A stretch of DNA of 64,000 nt from Limnephilus marmoratus (Eukaryota > Arthropoda > Insecta > Trichoptera > Limnephilidae). Below, piece by piece: positions 1 to 10,706 of the stretch (positions within the stretch are counted from its first letter, which is position 1; every line of letters begins with the position of its first letter). The position numbers and the translations under genes were made by a program. The notes below the pieces were generated by a model that did no database searches, was not told the DNA's origin, and was given only the letters and a program-made list of their open reading frames with translations. Location: the NCBI GenBank assembly GCA_917880885.1, contig OU862916.1, positions 49,822,831 to 49,886,830 on the forward strand, given 5' to 3'.

Positions 1-159
1 TAGCCGTCATAGCAAATTTTCCATATTTCTAAACAGATGGATTTTGAAACAGTAGCTTTTTTATATATAAATCAATAAAGCAAGTGTTGTTTTTTAATAT
101 CGAAGCTAAAGTATTTTAATAAGAACCATGCTGAATTCCGTATAGCTATAAATTTCTTT

Positions 160-360
160 TTAAGTTCCGTTTCCGGTTCAAGATGGTGGCCGTTTGAATG
201 GTCAGTAAAGATTCTTTTTCAAACATGAAATTGTTGTGTTTATTTGGACGCATTTTTCAATACTATGGTACCTACCTGCCTAAAGAAAGTTTGTAAAAAG
301 AATTATCAGATAGTAACGTTTCTTTGGACAAATTGTATAATTCCTTCTTTGAAATAAAAC
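160..360 (+). repeat. Interspersed repeat family B, copy 1
   Basis: It begins with the words TTCCGGTTCAAGATGGTGGC and ends near TTTGGACAAATTGTATAATT. Both words and the spacing between them recur at 20750-20960, and the head recurs in reverse at 41215-41305. No coding sequence or terminal repeat is seen. The class is unknown; a non-autonomous element is the simplest reading. Confidence 0.6.
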
Positions 361-780
361 AAAGGTTACGTAAAATAAATGGTTCATAATTAAATAGATA
401 GTTACATAAGTACCTACTTACTTAGAAATCTAATGATTTTAGAAGGTATTCTGGTTTACATTTATTAAATACGATAAAATAAGAAAATTACTTTTTTGGA
501 GGCGAGGTCTCCTGTTAACAGAACTAAAAGTTATCACCACTCCCTTGTAAAATAGTCTTGATGAACCAGGCCCTTAAAATCCTTCCGTGGACATTGTTTA
601 TAATGATAAATATTATGGAGTTGCCTTGTAGACTTGTAGAACAGACTCGCCGTGAAAACTTTATCATTGGTGTATTGCTATATATTGATGTATTTGGCCG
701 TTTGCACGTACATGGCCAAATGGAGGAATGCATGCATGAAGTTGGTGTATGCAAATGTGCAGGGTTACTTAGGGTAAGGT
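361..780. other. A+T-rich stretch, nothing recognised
   Basis: Mostly low-complexity A+T sequence. Short open frames on both strands between 524 and 782 overlap each other and lack any domain signature, so I do not call a gene. Positions 1-159 are similar and also empty. Confidence 0.5.
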
Positions 781-1316
781 AAGACCGATGCCATCGAAAC
801 TATCGCGAGGCATTGATGTACACTCTTTTCTGGGAACATTGAAAGATATCTCGCCTCCGAACACTTTCCGGGACAAGTCTAAGAGATATTTCGATTCTAG
901 AGTGTCGGGCGTCCCCTGGGGCGGCGGGGTGTGGGGTGGAGGTTGTGGGGTGGTGTGGGTGGACTGGGAAGGGTGCAGAGGGGCTCGTGTGTTTATTGTA
1001 AAACGGGGTCTCTTCTGGCAGAGGAAGGGACGGTGGCACCGACACAATATGGGGATTAATGCGATGCCTAGTTGTTTATTTTATTTTAGATCGGGAAAAA
1101 AATGCTGTCCGAGTAGCGATGGATGTGTTATGAAGAATAAACTCGTTAGTATGATAATGCTATGTGTACTCGTATATGCGAACACCGAGCACAACTCCAA
1201 AGGACCTGAAATTGACATGCACAATGCATGTGAACAGTTACACCTTTCGGAGTTAATTTTTGTCATGTCTCGAGTTGTGAGAAATGATTATATTTTTATG
1301 TTAATTCGCGGGTAAA
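781..1316 (+). other. GC-rich patch with a chance 175-codon open frame
   Basis: An open frame runs from ATG at 788 to 1315. It crosses a G-rich run (about 905-960, many GGGG and GGTGG words) that reads as low-complexity Gly/Trp/Val, and no family is recognisable. The opposite strand is also open over 769-1047, as expected of stop-poor GC-rich DNA. A pyrimidine run ending in TTTTAG near 1089 could be a splice acceptor by chance. It could equally be a regulatory island or an unrecognised exon; I lean to non-coding. Confidence 0.3.
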
Positions 1317-2734
1317 TACTTTTTTTGAAACCGAAACAGTACCAAGTCGGAGGCGCAAAGAACTTTCCTTCGCTTTGCCAATTTAGGGGTGAAAATGTTC
1401 ACTCAACTCACACGTAGAAAAAGAAAAAGGGGAACCCGAAGTAGAATGAGTCAAGAGAGGCGGGATATGGAGGGGGGTTACAATGGATTCGTTCTCACAC
1501 GTCTCCGCCTCGGGGAGTATATTATTTGCATCTCAAAATAAAGAGAGCGAATGAAAAAGGCGCGACGTTTGTATGTGTGTGTGTCTCCGGAATTTAATAC
1601 CCCCAAAAGAAGAATCCTTGAAGAAAGTTTCCAGGTGCGAAGTGCGCCACAAAGCTCCGGTTTACCCACGCATCGCGCGTTATTAGAAATCTTCAAAGGA
1701 AACGAAGGAGGGAGTTAAACGCGGAGTTTTTCCATACGCAAATGTGGAAAAAGAACCCTTTCCTTGTATTGTTTTAGTTCTTTAAGGTTCTCATAAAGTC
1801 ACGAGAACGGGGAAGGATGGAAAGCCGGAGCCTTATCTCCGGAAAAAATATTTCGCGAAATCCGTTTTCCAATTTTCTTAGCTTAAAACTACCGGTATTA
1901 TTTTTCAAATTTGTACATTTATAATACAACATACCACACTGTTGTTTTCGTTATTTAGAATTCACAGTTTCCACAAGAAGAGAACACGCACGATTACTTA
2001 CATATAAGGGAAGGATTAATGTAACCATTAACCTTTTTTGGACACTTCTCTGACAGATGACCGGGTAAGAAAAGGACGTCTGATGAATTGATGGCGTACT
2101 TATACGCAAGACAAGATGAGATGCAATCGAATATTCGAACCTTCTGAAAATGATATTAAAAATTACGAAAACAGGAAATCGATTTAAAAGGTCCAATCAG
2201 CGAGTTTGTCAGAGGCAATTAGGGTCTCAATGACTGGCCGGACGAAATAGATGGCGTCAATTCACATGGCACCCGAAATAACATGCTCCGTGTACGTAGA
2301 ACGTATTATAGTATATAAATTAATCAATTAGGCTCATCTGAGGCGACTGAGGCGAGCCGACGATTAACGGAAACGACTAGTTAACTAAATTAACCGTTTA
2401 ATTTAACCGATGGATAGCCGTGATTGTGGAGCTGAGCCAGGGGTTAAAATCCTTTACAAGGATTCCATTCAGGACCTCCATTAAAAATAGAAACAAAAAC
2501 TTCGATTAATACGTACTTATTTATATATCTAAGAAATAACACTAATCAAAAAGGCATACATCATAAACGAGAAGCAAGCTTTAAGTTTAGCGGCAAGAAT
2601 AAAGGTAAAATAAAAGCCAGTAGGAACTCAAGAGTCAGAGCAAAACCATCCAATTCACCACTCTTTGATTTTGACGTACTCCTCTTAACGTACCTACAAT
2701 AATTTGATCTATCTATGAATACCGTACAATGGTC
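1317..2734. other. Apparently single-copy sequence, no gene seen
   Basis: No ORF with a recognisable domain and no repeat shared with the rest of the window. Positions 2190-2470 have several homeodomain-like TAATTA/ATTAA words in a moderately GC-rich context, which is compatible with regulatory DNA but not evidence of it. Confidence 0.35.
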
Positions 2735-2990
2735 CCAACAGCACCCAACCGCAATGGAACCAGTGAAACTACGGCATCACCAATTGGTGTATGTTGTGAG
2801 GCTGAAGGTAGTGGAGAGAGAAAGGAGACGGGGAAAACGAATGTGCGGATGTATCTAGTCATTTCGATCTAGTCACGAAACATGGCTAAAGCTATTTCAA
2901 TCAACGTTCCAATTCTGAATTGTGGTTTTACACCAGGGTGATATGCGAGAGATATGAAAGCATCTTCCACTCTGGAACGTGCCGTAATAC
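2735..2990 (+). repeat. Interspersed repeat family R, copy 1
   Basis: It contains GTATGTTGTGAGGCTGAAGG, then ATTCTGAATTGTGGTTTTAC and a final CATCTTCCACTCTGG. The same modules in the same order occur at 24235-24475 (+), 14160-14410 (-), partly at 15137-15335 (+) and 32310-32665 (-). There is no coding capacity; it is a SINE- or MITE-sized element of unknown class. Confidence 0.65.
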
Positions 2991-3639
2991 GTATTATTTA
3001 AAATGATTAATTTGTAAAACAAAAAAAAAACACATCAATCAAATACGGTCATGGATGGATGTGTTTTCTCACAGACGGTTCTGAAAACCTACTGTTATGT
3101 AAGAACTTTGCCTATGAAATAAAAGACTTAATAAATAATAACGACGGCAAAAAAAAATATTTTCACATATTCTTAAAGCACTTGCTCTAAAAGTAACATG
3201 GTATTCCTTTTGCCAAAAAAATTAATGTAGGTATAATTATCAAAGAAGAACCTTTCTAGTAGTACTATTTTCAAACAGGTACGTAGTACGTATAGTAAGT
3301 TAATAACCCAATAAGGTATGGGATGGATAATCTAGAATCTAGAGGGCAGGTAGTACGGCGCCATGGTAAGACGTGGCATGTCGACTACTTGTTCAACGTA
3401 ACATTTGGTTGACATAATCGCCCTGAAATCCGAGATATTATGTCATCTCCTATTAACAGATGCCTTAAAGGAAGTGGCTACATAAGGTACTCGAAGATCA
3501 ATGCTGACAGACAAAGATGAAATGACAAACAAACGTATGAATAACATGGCAAAAATCAGATAGACCATAGCAGGGGTATATTTTGAGGTAATTCAAAATG
3601 CACAAGGTTTTATTCAGGAAAACGTTTTCCGTAAAATGT
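2991..3639. other. A+T-rich stretch, nothing recognised
   Basis: I see no shared repeat, no domain-bearing ORF and no inverted repeat of note. Confidence 0.4.
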
Positions 3640-4300
3640 GAATTTGATGGTCAGTGTTTCCTTTTATTGGGCACGTAACGTCCAAAAATATATTGTTGGT
3701 TTTAGTAAGACAGATATTTAAATGTATTATAAATTGAATTGTATGAACGACAAAGAAGAGTAATTTATGTACAGGCCGGAAAAAACTTAATGGCGGTTCT
3801 ATCACGGTGGCGACTATGTCAAGAAATTGCCTTTTAAGACATCGGCAGCGAAATGGGAAGCGCTGAGGGTGTACTAGAACAATGCACACAGCCGACTTAT
3901 GCAACTTCCAAGGTTCTGCAGTGCCTCCACAATGTTTACTGAAGGAAGCACACATTCCTAGCATTTCTCGCCACCGACTAGCCAGCTTCTGGAGCAGGAC
4001 ACGGAAGTCAACCAACGTTATTGATGGCTGCCTCCGAGTGGCTCAGCTCTTTACTCAATGATCAATGGATGCAGAAGACGCGGTGATCTTTCTTTTGACC
4101 TTCCTTTGAAAAGGACGATCCTTTAATTTTGTTTAATTTTATGTTTTTACATAGTATGTTTTTTTTATTTTCGGTTTGATTATAATATTTTTCTCTATGT
4201 AACCATTGTTTTTACTTCGTTTTGGCAAACTGGGTTTGCACTATCCTTCCAGTCCTATTGGATGAAAAACTTTTTAAACACTTTATCTAAAACATGCGAA
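3640..4300 (+). repeat. Interspersed repeat family A, copy 1
   Basis: Shared with 34255-34840 in the same orientation. Matching words include CAACTTCCAAGGTTCTGCAG, AGTGGCTCAGCTCT followed by ACTCAATGA, and a 3' region with CCAGTCCTATTGGATGAAAA. The end resembles the A-rich 3' end of a non-LTR element on the + strand, but neither strand gives a recognisable reverse transcriptase, so the class is undetermined. Confidence 0.55.
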
Positions 4301-4603
4301 TACTTGGCACAGGTTCTTCAATTGAGATGTTCACAAAAAATACTACGTAACAAATAAATACAGTTGCTGATTACTTTAAACTCTACTACCATGTTACACA
4401 TTAGGAATTTTTTTTTGTATTATTTGCACTTATTAGACATAAATAATTGAAAAAAAGACAAATGGGGCGATATTTTTAACAAGCTAGCTCATGGCAGGGT
4501 TAGTTTAAATGGTAATGTATTGTACCTACATATAAGAGAGTTTTACGTGATTTACATATAATAATATATAAATTATATAAAACACGTACATAATACTTAA
4601 AAG
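4301..4603. other. A+T-rich stretch, nothing recognised
   Basis: Low-complexity A+T sequence without shared repeats or coding signal. Confidence 0.4.
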
Positions 4604-5260
4604 ATGGCTTTCATAGCCATCGTTTCCCATTTTCTGACCCATATCGTTCAAAGCTTAAAATTTTCGGTCTTAATTCTTAACTCGAACATTATTCATCTGC
4701 GTTTAATGATTCAATTAATTATAGACAAGTCAAAGAACGTGATTTTAGTGACACGAAACAATGCATCTTTTGATTTTCGGCTCTCACGCAAAATATTGAT
4801 TAGTTCAGAAAGCTCAACTGAAAAAATGAATATGCAAATGAGCCCGTCCCCGAGCCTCGGTTTAAAACCCCAGCCAGCTATCTGGCCATCGTCAGATCAC
4901 TGTCGGGTGTTGTCCATCGCAGTCGGAACGATTACACCGTCCAATTAGGAGCAATTTAGAATTAGCCGTCCTGGACATGAGACATGGCGACATGACGACT
5001 CCCGGGCCCCATGAGATCATGCCCGATCCTCTCAGCTCTCAATGGCCGGACCGGGATTGGAGCGAACTTATCAATTGGTTAATTTGTGGAATAACCGAAA
5101 TGGGCACGGGATGGGCAATGGGCATGGACATCGGACAGACTGGACATTGGACAATTGAACCTGCAGCAATTAGAGGAGATTGTGGGCAGAAATGTCAAGA
5201 GCAAGAGGCTTTGACACAAGATCTGCCACTGGTCGGGGATTGAACCATTAGTTTGTTAGG
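4604..5260 (+). other. Non-repetitive moderately GC-rich region, possible regulatory DNA
   Basis: Two short open frames (4604-4948 and 4977-5243) are present but have no recognisable domain and no splice context that joins them. The sequence matches no other part of the window, is less A+T-rich than its flanks, and carries an octamer ATGCAAAT at 4832-4839 and several TAATTA/CAATTA words. An enhancer or unrecognised exon are both possible. Confidence 0.25.
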
Positions 5261-5451
5261 GCAGGCAAGTCAAGATTTTAGCTGATGAGACACCACGACT
5301 GTAATTGTATTTGTACTTGTATTTTCAAGTTACACTGAAATTTTATTAGTTCATTCCACTTTCTTAATAAAATCAGGTATTTACGCAGGGTTGAATTTAT
5401 AACATTTTGCGCCTGGTGGAGAAAGTATAAATGGCAACCGTCCTCTTTATA

Positions 5452-5964
5452 AACGGTGTTTTTTTAGAGGTTTGGTTTTTAAACTGGCAACATTGTTTCT
5501 ACAGACTGTCAATTTGACAGTTTACAGTTGATTTGTAGTCAGTATGTTTTGCCATTTCACCATGAATAGACTGACGTCAGAACAGCGCTTGCAAATTGTG
5601 CCAATTTATTTTATTGCGTTTATTTATTTATTTTATTTAGTTTATTGCGGGAAACATTTGGTGAGCGCATAATTTCACGTAATGGACCTGTGAACTGGTC
5701 TCCACGATCGTGTGATCTCACACCATTAGATTTCTTTCTTTGGGGGTATGTGAAGTCACTAGTCTATGCTGATGAACCAGAGACGTTGAATCATTAGGAA
5801 TCGTTGCGCTTCATTCGAGCTGGCCGTGGCGCTCATAGGCACGAAATCATATTTAAACAATAATGGCATAAAAATATCTGTTAAATAAAGCCAATATCAT
5901 AGAATTAACATTATTTGGATGGGTTTTTTTATTTTGAATTTCTATACCTCTAAAAAAAACACTC
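5452..5964 (+). mobile_element. Internally deleted mariner-like (Tc1/mariner) element
   Basis: The ends are imperfect inverted repeats: GGTGTTTTTTTAGAGGT at 5455-5471 and its complement around 5946-5962, each next to a TA dinucleotide (5450-5451 and 5965-5966), the target used by this superfamily. Inside are a transposase start and a transposase C-terminal part in the correct order and orientation, with the middle lost. It cannot encode an active enzyme. Confidence 0.75.
5562..5797 (+). pseudogene. Mariner-like transposase, N- and C-terminal fragments only
   Basis: From ATG at 5562 the frame reads MNRLTSEQRLQIV, the usual start of this transposase type. It is broken after about 17 codons by A+T-rich DNA. 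From 5648 to the stop at 5795-5797 a second frame reads NGPVNWSPRSCDLTPLDFFL and then WGYVKSLVYADEPE. This block carries the CDLTPLDF motif with the last catalytic aspartate of the DD-D triad. Most of the protein (about 250 residues, including the first two aspartates) is missing. It is a dead remnant; the assignment to a mariner-type transposase is firm from these motifs. Confidence 0.8.
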
Positions 5965-6440
5965 TACACTTTGTATTTATAGCTTTTTTAATGATTTTCT
6001 GCCCCGATTGTAAGTTTAATCTGCCCCTAATGTCCTTCCACTGAGAGATCCGCTGTAACCTCTCTTTCGGATACTGCGTAATTTATGAATAAAAAAGGGA
6101 GAGGTTACAGCGTAGTTTTCAGCGGCAGGTCTACATGAAAATCTTGCGGTGTATCCATGTTTTAAATATGTACTGAACTGGGTGCTTGTTACCTGGTTTG
6201 TTGTAAGAAGACTTTGAATTATATCTTGTCCCAAATACCAATTTAGATGAGCTGCTAAAACAATTTTCGGGATTTTAAACGCATGTAAAATATACAATAA
6301 TTTTGTAAAACAGTATCCAAGAAGCAAAATTTGTTAATAAAAAACAAACAAAAAGAATGCTAACTTTAATATTTACTTATTATATCTTTCTTGTATCTAA
6401 GGTATTGCCAACCGCATGCAACTTAAGTACAAGGGTGAAG
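5965..6440. other. Unrecognised sequence with a short minus-strand open frame
   Basis: A 103-codon open frame on the minus strand (6327-6016) has no recognisable domain. No repeat relation to the rest of the window was found. Confidence 0.3.
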
Positions 6441-6787
6441 CTTTTTTTTTATTCCAGAAAAAATGTAACTAGAAATAAAAAAAAACTAAACTAAATATTA
6501 CAATATAATGTTATTCTATATCATTAGATTGTTTCAATCAATCAAAAATTAATAATTATTTTTTAAATTTACCCAACTTTTTTCCCACTTTTAATGTCGT
6601 TTGGAAGGCAATTATATATGTTGCCTCCCTCGTAACCAATGGATTGCTTACCATAGTTAGTGTGGATGATGTTTAAATGTATGTTATTGCGTTGTCGTGT
6701 AAAGTGTTTGTGTACTTGGGATGTTTTAATGAATTCTGTGTTTGTATGTATGAGTTTATTATTTTTTTGTTGTATATAAGGATTCAT
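6441..6787 (-). pseudogene. Non-LTR retrotransposon ORF2 C-terminal fragment
   Basis: The coding part is 6787-6569 on the minus strand, followed by an A+T-rich 3' region. It reads QVHKHFTRQRNNIHLNI, then NYGKQSIGYEGGNIYNCLP. This matches the conserved tail of Jockey/CR1-type reverse transcriptase proteins (H-N/F-TR ... YG..S..Y.G...YN.LP). Only about 70 residues remain, so the element is truncated at its 5' end. The region on its 3' side is A+T-rich without a clear poly-A. The clade assignment within non-LTR elements is uncertain. Confidence 0.65.
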
Positions 6788-7168
6788 GTATTGTATTCAT
6801 ACAGTTTTCTTAATGTTAGTAGTTAAGTTTCCCTATATAATTTTTTGTGTATGTTTTGGATCTGTAGTGAAATTGTTTTTTGATTACCTGTAATTCATTT
6901 ATGTACGTTTCACGTGTGTTTTCCCGATTTCAATCAAATAATAAATACGTATTTTATAATAATAATAAAAAAACGTTCATTCATAAATAGATTTTGTTAC
7001 AATATTACACTTTTTGTTAATTCATTATTGATTCTATTGACAAAAGTCACTGCTCAGCTATAATTCAGGATTTTTCCTGGAAAGTAGCTGGTTTTCAGAA
7101 GGGCCTTTAATCAAATATCTATTCAATTCAATTCAATTTAATTTATTCAATTTAAAAACATTACGAAA
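6788..7168. other. A+T-rich stretch, nothing recognised
   Basis: No coding or repeat signature seen between the two adjacent minus-strand LINE remnants. Confidence 0.4.
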
Positions 7169-7890
7169 TTACAATTTCAAATCGTTTTTAAAAGAGAAAA
7201 TATTTACAGATAAAAAGATAAAAAGATTTAGACTAACATCAACAAAACTGTGTTTGAATTGTGATTCATTGATTTTAAACATATCGATAATCGAAGTGAT
7301 TCTATTTAACAACAAGACAGCTCTCACGACTGGCATAACCGTTGGCAAGTTAGTTCTGCAAGCCGGGAGATAAAACAGTCTAAGCTGTCGGTGACGGAGA
7401 TAACCATCGGAAACATAGAAATTAATGCTCTCCATGATAGCCAAGTTTTCGAACCTTCCACGAATCAGTCTGAAGAAATGTGTTACAATGAGAGCACATC
7501 CCATCTGACACGTAGATGGTTCAAACCAAGCATGCCTAAGAGAAAGTGGGCAGGGTAGAGCCACGGGTAGTAGCCATACTCCCTCAGGTAAAGAAATCTC
7601 AGAAATTTCTTCTGACCCCTCTCCAACATGAGGTAATACTTCCTTGGTGTGCGCTCCAAACCACCGACCCACTCTCAAGCCTAACCTCTAACCCTCCTAA
7701 CCGAAGCATTGTATAGTACTGTGAGAACCCGGGTGTCTCTAAAGTTTCTCGCAGTGCGTAGGACAAAACCCAACAATCTCAGTAAAGTGCAACACGACAT
7801 TACGATATGAGCATAAAAAGTTAACCTACTATCAAAAAAAATACCAAGATCTTTCATAGTGGAGACACGTTTTAAATTTAGAGCCCTCAT
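7169..7890 (-). pseudogene. Non-LTR retrotransposon ORF2 3' part, frameshifted
   Basis: On the minus strand, 7890-7681 reads KRVSTMKDLGIFFDSRLTF, with LLGFVLRTARNF downstream. This is the block that follows the polymerase core in Jockey-clade reverse transcriptases (MKDLG..FD..L.F..H). A second frame, 7678-7169, continues with QLRLFYLPACRTNLPTVMPV and ITSIIDMFKINESQFK, the usual C-terminal end. The frame change near 7680 and the missing N-terminal two thirds mark it as dead. The ORF2 stop lies near 7211. It belongs to a different lineage from the LINE at 41363. Confidence 0.75.
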
Positions 7891-7918
7891 AGTATACCAT
7901 AGTATACCTCATAGTATA

Positions 7919-8610
7919 TGAAGATAAATAAAGGCAAAACAAAGCTGCTGACTGTAGGCTGAACGCAACATCAGATGAAAGTACAGATGTCAGGAGTTCC
8001 ACTAAAGAACACCAAGGAGTTTGTCTACCTCGGGAGCAAAATAACATGGGACGGTCGGTCTAAGAGCGAGGTCGACAGCCGTATACACCAGGCTAGGCTT
8101 GCATTCAATAAAAGGTCGAAAATAATAGAATCGAATAATATAGACCTAAAACTGAGAATACTCCTCATCAAGACCTATGTATGGAGTATTTTGATGTACG
8201 GCTGCGAAACATGGTGCCTTTTTGAAAGAGATTAGAGGCTTTTGAGATGTGATCCTATAAAAGACTATTAGGAATTTCCTGGAGAGACCACATTACAAAT
8301 GAGGAGGTTCTCCAAAGAATCGAAGGAGGAAGGCACCTGCTCAGGGCCTTGTCCAAAAGGCGTGCAAGATGGATCGGCCATGTAATACGACAAGAAGGCC
8401 TCTTGCATGCTATAATGGAGGGTATGACCGAGGGGATAAACTCTAGGGGACGCCCACGCCGAGAGTACCTGGAGGACCTGCTGGTGGACGTGCGCTGCTC
8501 ATCATATGCAGACTTAAAAAGAGCCGCACAAGACAGGGAAGAATGGAAGAGAAGAATAGAGGAAATTGCTGCAAACCAATCCCAGGATTGAAACCAGAGA
8601 GAGAGAGTAT
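7919..8610 (+). pseudogene. RTE-like non-LTR retrotransposon 3' end
   Basis: Three consecutive frames together give the C-terminal third of an RTE-type reverse transcriptase. A short start at 7919 reads MKINKGKTKLL. Positions 7975-8235 read NTKEFVYLGSKITWDG, then LLIKTYVWSILMYGCETW. Positions 8349-8591 read RRARWIGHVIRQEGLL and end in a Lys/Arg/Glu-rich tail. Frameshifts fall between these blocks. Just 3' of the stop is a GAGAGAGAG tract (about 8597-8606), a short simple-repeat tail as is usual for RTE-like elements. It is 5'-truncated and dead. Confidence 0.85.
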
Positions 8611-8619
8611 ACCGGTAAA

Positions 8620-9065
8620 ACTAAATGGCTTAGTCCTGATATTGTTGTTGCAAAAAACTGATCGAGCATTTGGCTGAGTAAATCTGAGTTGTTTATAACC
8701 ATTAACAATATTAAAAATAAGAGTCAAGTCGAATGGTGCCTTTATTAGAAATCAGAACATATCCCATCCAGCAGAGCAATCAGTGGCTGCGCTGTGGCAG
8801 ATTACAATCTATTAACAGTTTAACAGAGGACTCCAACTAACAAGTGAGCCGGAAGTCAGCAATTTGAAAAGCGTAATTTAGACTAAATGGATAAATCACA
8901 CTTGCGCTCTCATTGACGTCACTGATTGCCAACAATTAGACAATGAGGAGCTGATGGGACGGCCCATTGATGCAATCAGAACAACCAAGACCTATGCATT
9001 GAGAAATAAAGCGAACGGATCCTGACCATTGAACAAATTAAATCATTTCAATCATTCAAATACCA
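8620..9065. other. Apparently single-copy region, possible regulatory DNA
   Basis: It is moderately GC-rich, with no ORF of note and no repeat match in the window. Words such as TGACGTCA-like ATTGACGTCACTG near 8918 and TTGATGCAATCAG near 8969 resemble bZIP sites, but this is only suggestive. Confidence 0.25.
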
Positions 9066-9269
9066 GCAGGTACGCACCATTTTATTAATGTCCTAAATAA
9101 CGTAGAAAATTATTTTACATCCCATTAAAATGGGTGTAGTGTTAGAAAAAACTGCAAGCTGCCAAAAAGTTTCACTTTATAAACAGTTAAATGTACATAA
9201 TGTAAGAAAATACTTATAATTAGGAAGTTTAAGTTATGTATTTCTTTAAAATATTTATTTATTTATTTA

Positions 9270-9485
9270 CTAGCGAGTTCCCGGCATGAGTTGCAAAAAA
9301 AATATTTCTCCCTGCGTGCCCATTCCCATTCGTTTCCGTTCACTTTCCGTCTCCCCTTCCTCTATCGTCCGCTATCTACCTCCCCCGTCTTCCCCCTTCT
9401 TTCCCGTCCGGTTTCTTCTGTCCCCCCCCCCTCCACCTCCCTCTTCCCACTCCTTAACAATGCTCTGACGGGCTACCTACTTTAA
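9270..9485 (-). mobile_element. Helitron-like 3' terminal fragment
   Basis: Read on the minus strand the end is GCCGGGAACTCGCTAGT, with the CTAG terminus at 9270-9273. This is the same end type as the copies at 28883 and 45767. The interior is C/T-rich (polypyrimidine from about 9300 to 9460), which gives chance open frames. The 5' end is not identifiable, so it is a truncated non-autonomous copy. Confidence 0.5.
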
Positions 9486-9649
9486 ATATTTAAATCACTG
9501 ATTTTAATTATATATTTTTATTAGCATTCACACCATGCGGAAAACGAAACTTTGACTTATTGTGTTCCTACTGATAATCAATAATTTGTGGTGATTGGAA
9601 GAATTTATGGCCATAATATGGTAATAAGAGAATCCCTTTTTTATTTACA

Positions 9650-10289
9650 TACAACAATAACTACAATCGAGTGACAGTTTGTGTTTTGCTCTGCTCCCGA
9701 AATTAATTGATATTATTTGATTATAAGCGAACAAACGTTACATGCATTTGTCAAAACTGATAGGAATTCATCATTTTATTCTTGGACAGTGTTTTTTTTC
9801 CACTGGGGATTCATTAATTGACAGTTTTACAAAATAAATAATATTCATCGCAAGTGAACCAAGTGTCAAATAAAGGGTAACATAGCCAGTGTTTGACCTT
9901 ACTATCAAAACCCAGTTCTCAAAATGTCAACATCAGAAAAAAATCTTAGAAGTAAAGGACAAACGACCGGGACATCGGTTACATCGGAGTCCCAAAATAT
10001 AAATATTGAAGTACTGCTGGAGAAAATGGAGACGAAGATGGAGAAAAAACTAGAAATATTTAAACAAGCAATAATAAAAAAAATTGACGATGAAAACCAA
10101 GAAATTTATAACTATTTTCTATTTTTCATTTATCTACTGTTCATATTTATATATTTTTTCTGTTGATATCCTTTTGTCCTTATGTAATTTTAAACCACTG
10201 TAAACATAACACTGAATATGTACTTTTTAGTTATAATCTTGCAAATTTCTTTCAATAAAGATATATATTATTATTATTATTTTATTTAC
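9650..10289 (+). mobile_element. Internally deleted non-LTR retrotransposon (ORF1 start fused to 3' end)
   Basis: A 5'-UTR-like region leads into an ORF1 N-terminus at 9924. After about 60 codons the sequence switches to a LINE 3' end: A+T-rich 3' UTR, then AATAAAGATATATATTATTA and an ATT microsatellite. The same 3' end (TTTAATAAAGATATATTATT) is found at 39480-39740. The entire ORF2 is missing. The 5' limit is approximate. Confidence 0.55.
9924..10166 (+). pseudogene. ORF1-like coiled-coil N-terminus of a non-LTR element
   Basis: The frame starts MSTSEKNLRSKGQTTGTS and continues into a charged segment, EVLLEKMETKMEKKLEIFKQ, that looks like a coiled coil (residues about 28-60). This is the normal layout for the ORF1 RNA-binding protein of Jockey/CR1-type elements. 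From about residue 63 it turns into a Phe/Tyr/Ile run encoded by the A+T-rich 3' region, so the protein is a truncated fusion. The Met start is followed by a Ser/Thr-rich leader, as is common for ORF1. No zinc knuckle or RRM is left. Confidence 0.5.
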
Positions 10290-10706
10290 ATATATTTTTT
10301 ACATAACTTCCCTCTGGGCCTGTATCATCTTTGGGGATGCTGTGTGGAGGATCTTTTTATGAAAGGAAGAAGAGGAAGATCTGGGAAAGTATGTGTAGGG
10401 ACTTGGGGGTGGTGCGACCGGGAGTGACGGACGTATGAATACATCCCTCCCACTGTGGTGCAAGGCGATTTTCCGAGAGAGTCCTGCTGGAGAAGTCAAA
10501 CGATCTTCCTCTACCAGTCTTTCCCGATCTGGCTTGCCACGTAGTCGGTAAGCAAGTGCATCCGCCGCCAAGACACGGACAAACATAACCCCGTGAACCC
10601 GGGCACCCCTCTTAGCGAATCACATGGAATGACCTAAGGCAGAGGTGTCGGTTATCCAATAAATAATTCCCAGGGCGGTAGTACCCATACCTACCTCCCA
10701 AATTGG
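10290..10706 (-). mobile_element. LINE-dependent short retroelement, copy 1
   Basis: Minus-strand copy of the family also seen at 26720, 30432, 42866 and in the chimera at 34841. The head on the minus strand is TTTGGGAGGTAGGTATGGGT followed by the CTTTATTGGATAACC-type word (here with a few extra bases). The tail is CACACAGCATCCCCAAAGAT, then the first arm of the shared 3' stem-loop. The second arm of the loop is missing. A 95-codon chance frame crosses it. Confidence 0.75.

Noticed and set aside
788..1315. The 175-codon ORF as a gene
   Set aside because: Low-complexity Gly/Trp run from G-rich DNA, opposite strand also open, no family or splice support.
10299..10586. Minus-strand 95-codon frame and related frames at 26791 and 42887
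   Set aside because: They are translations of the non-coding LINE-dependent short element; frames differ between copies.
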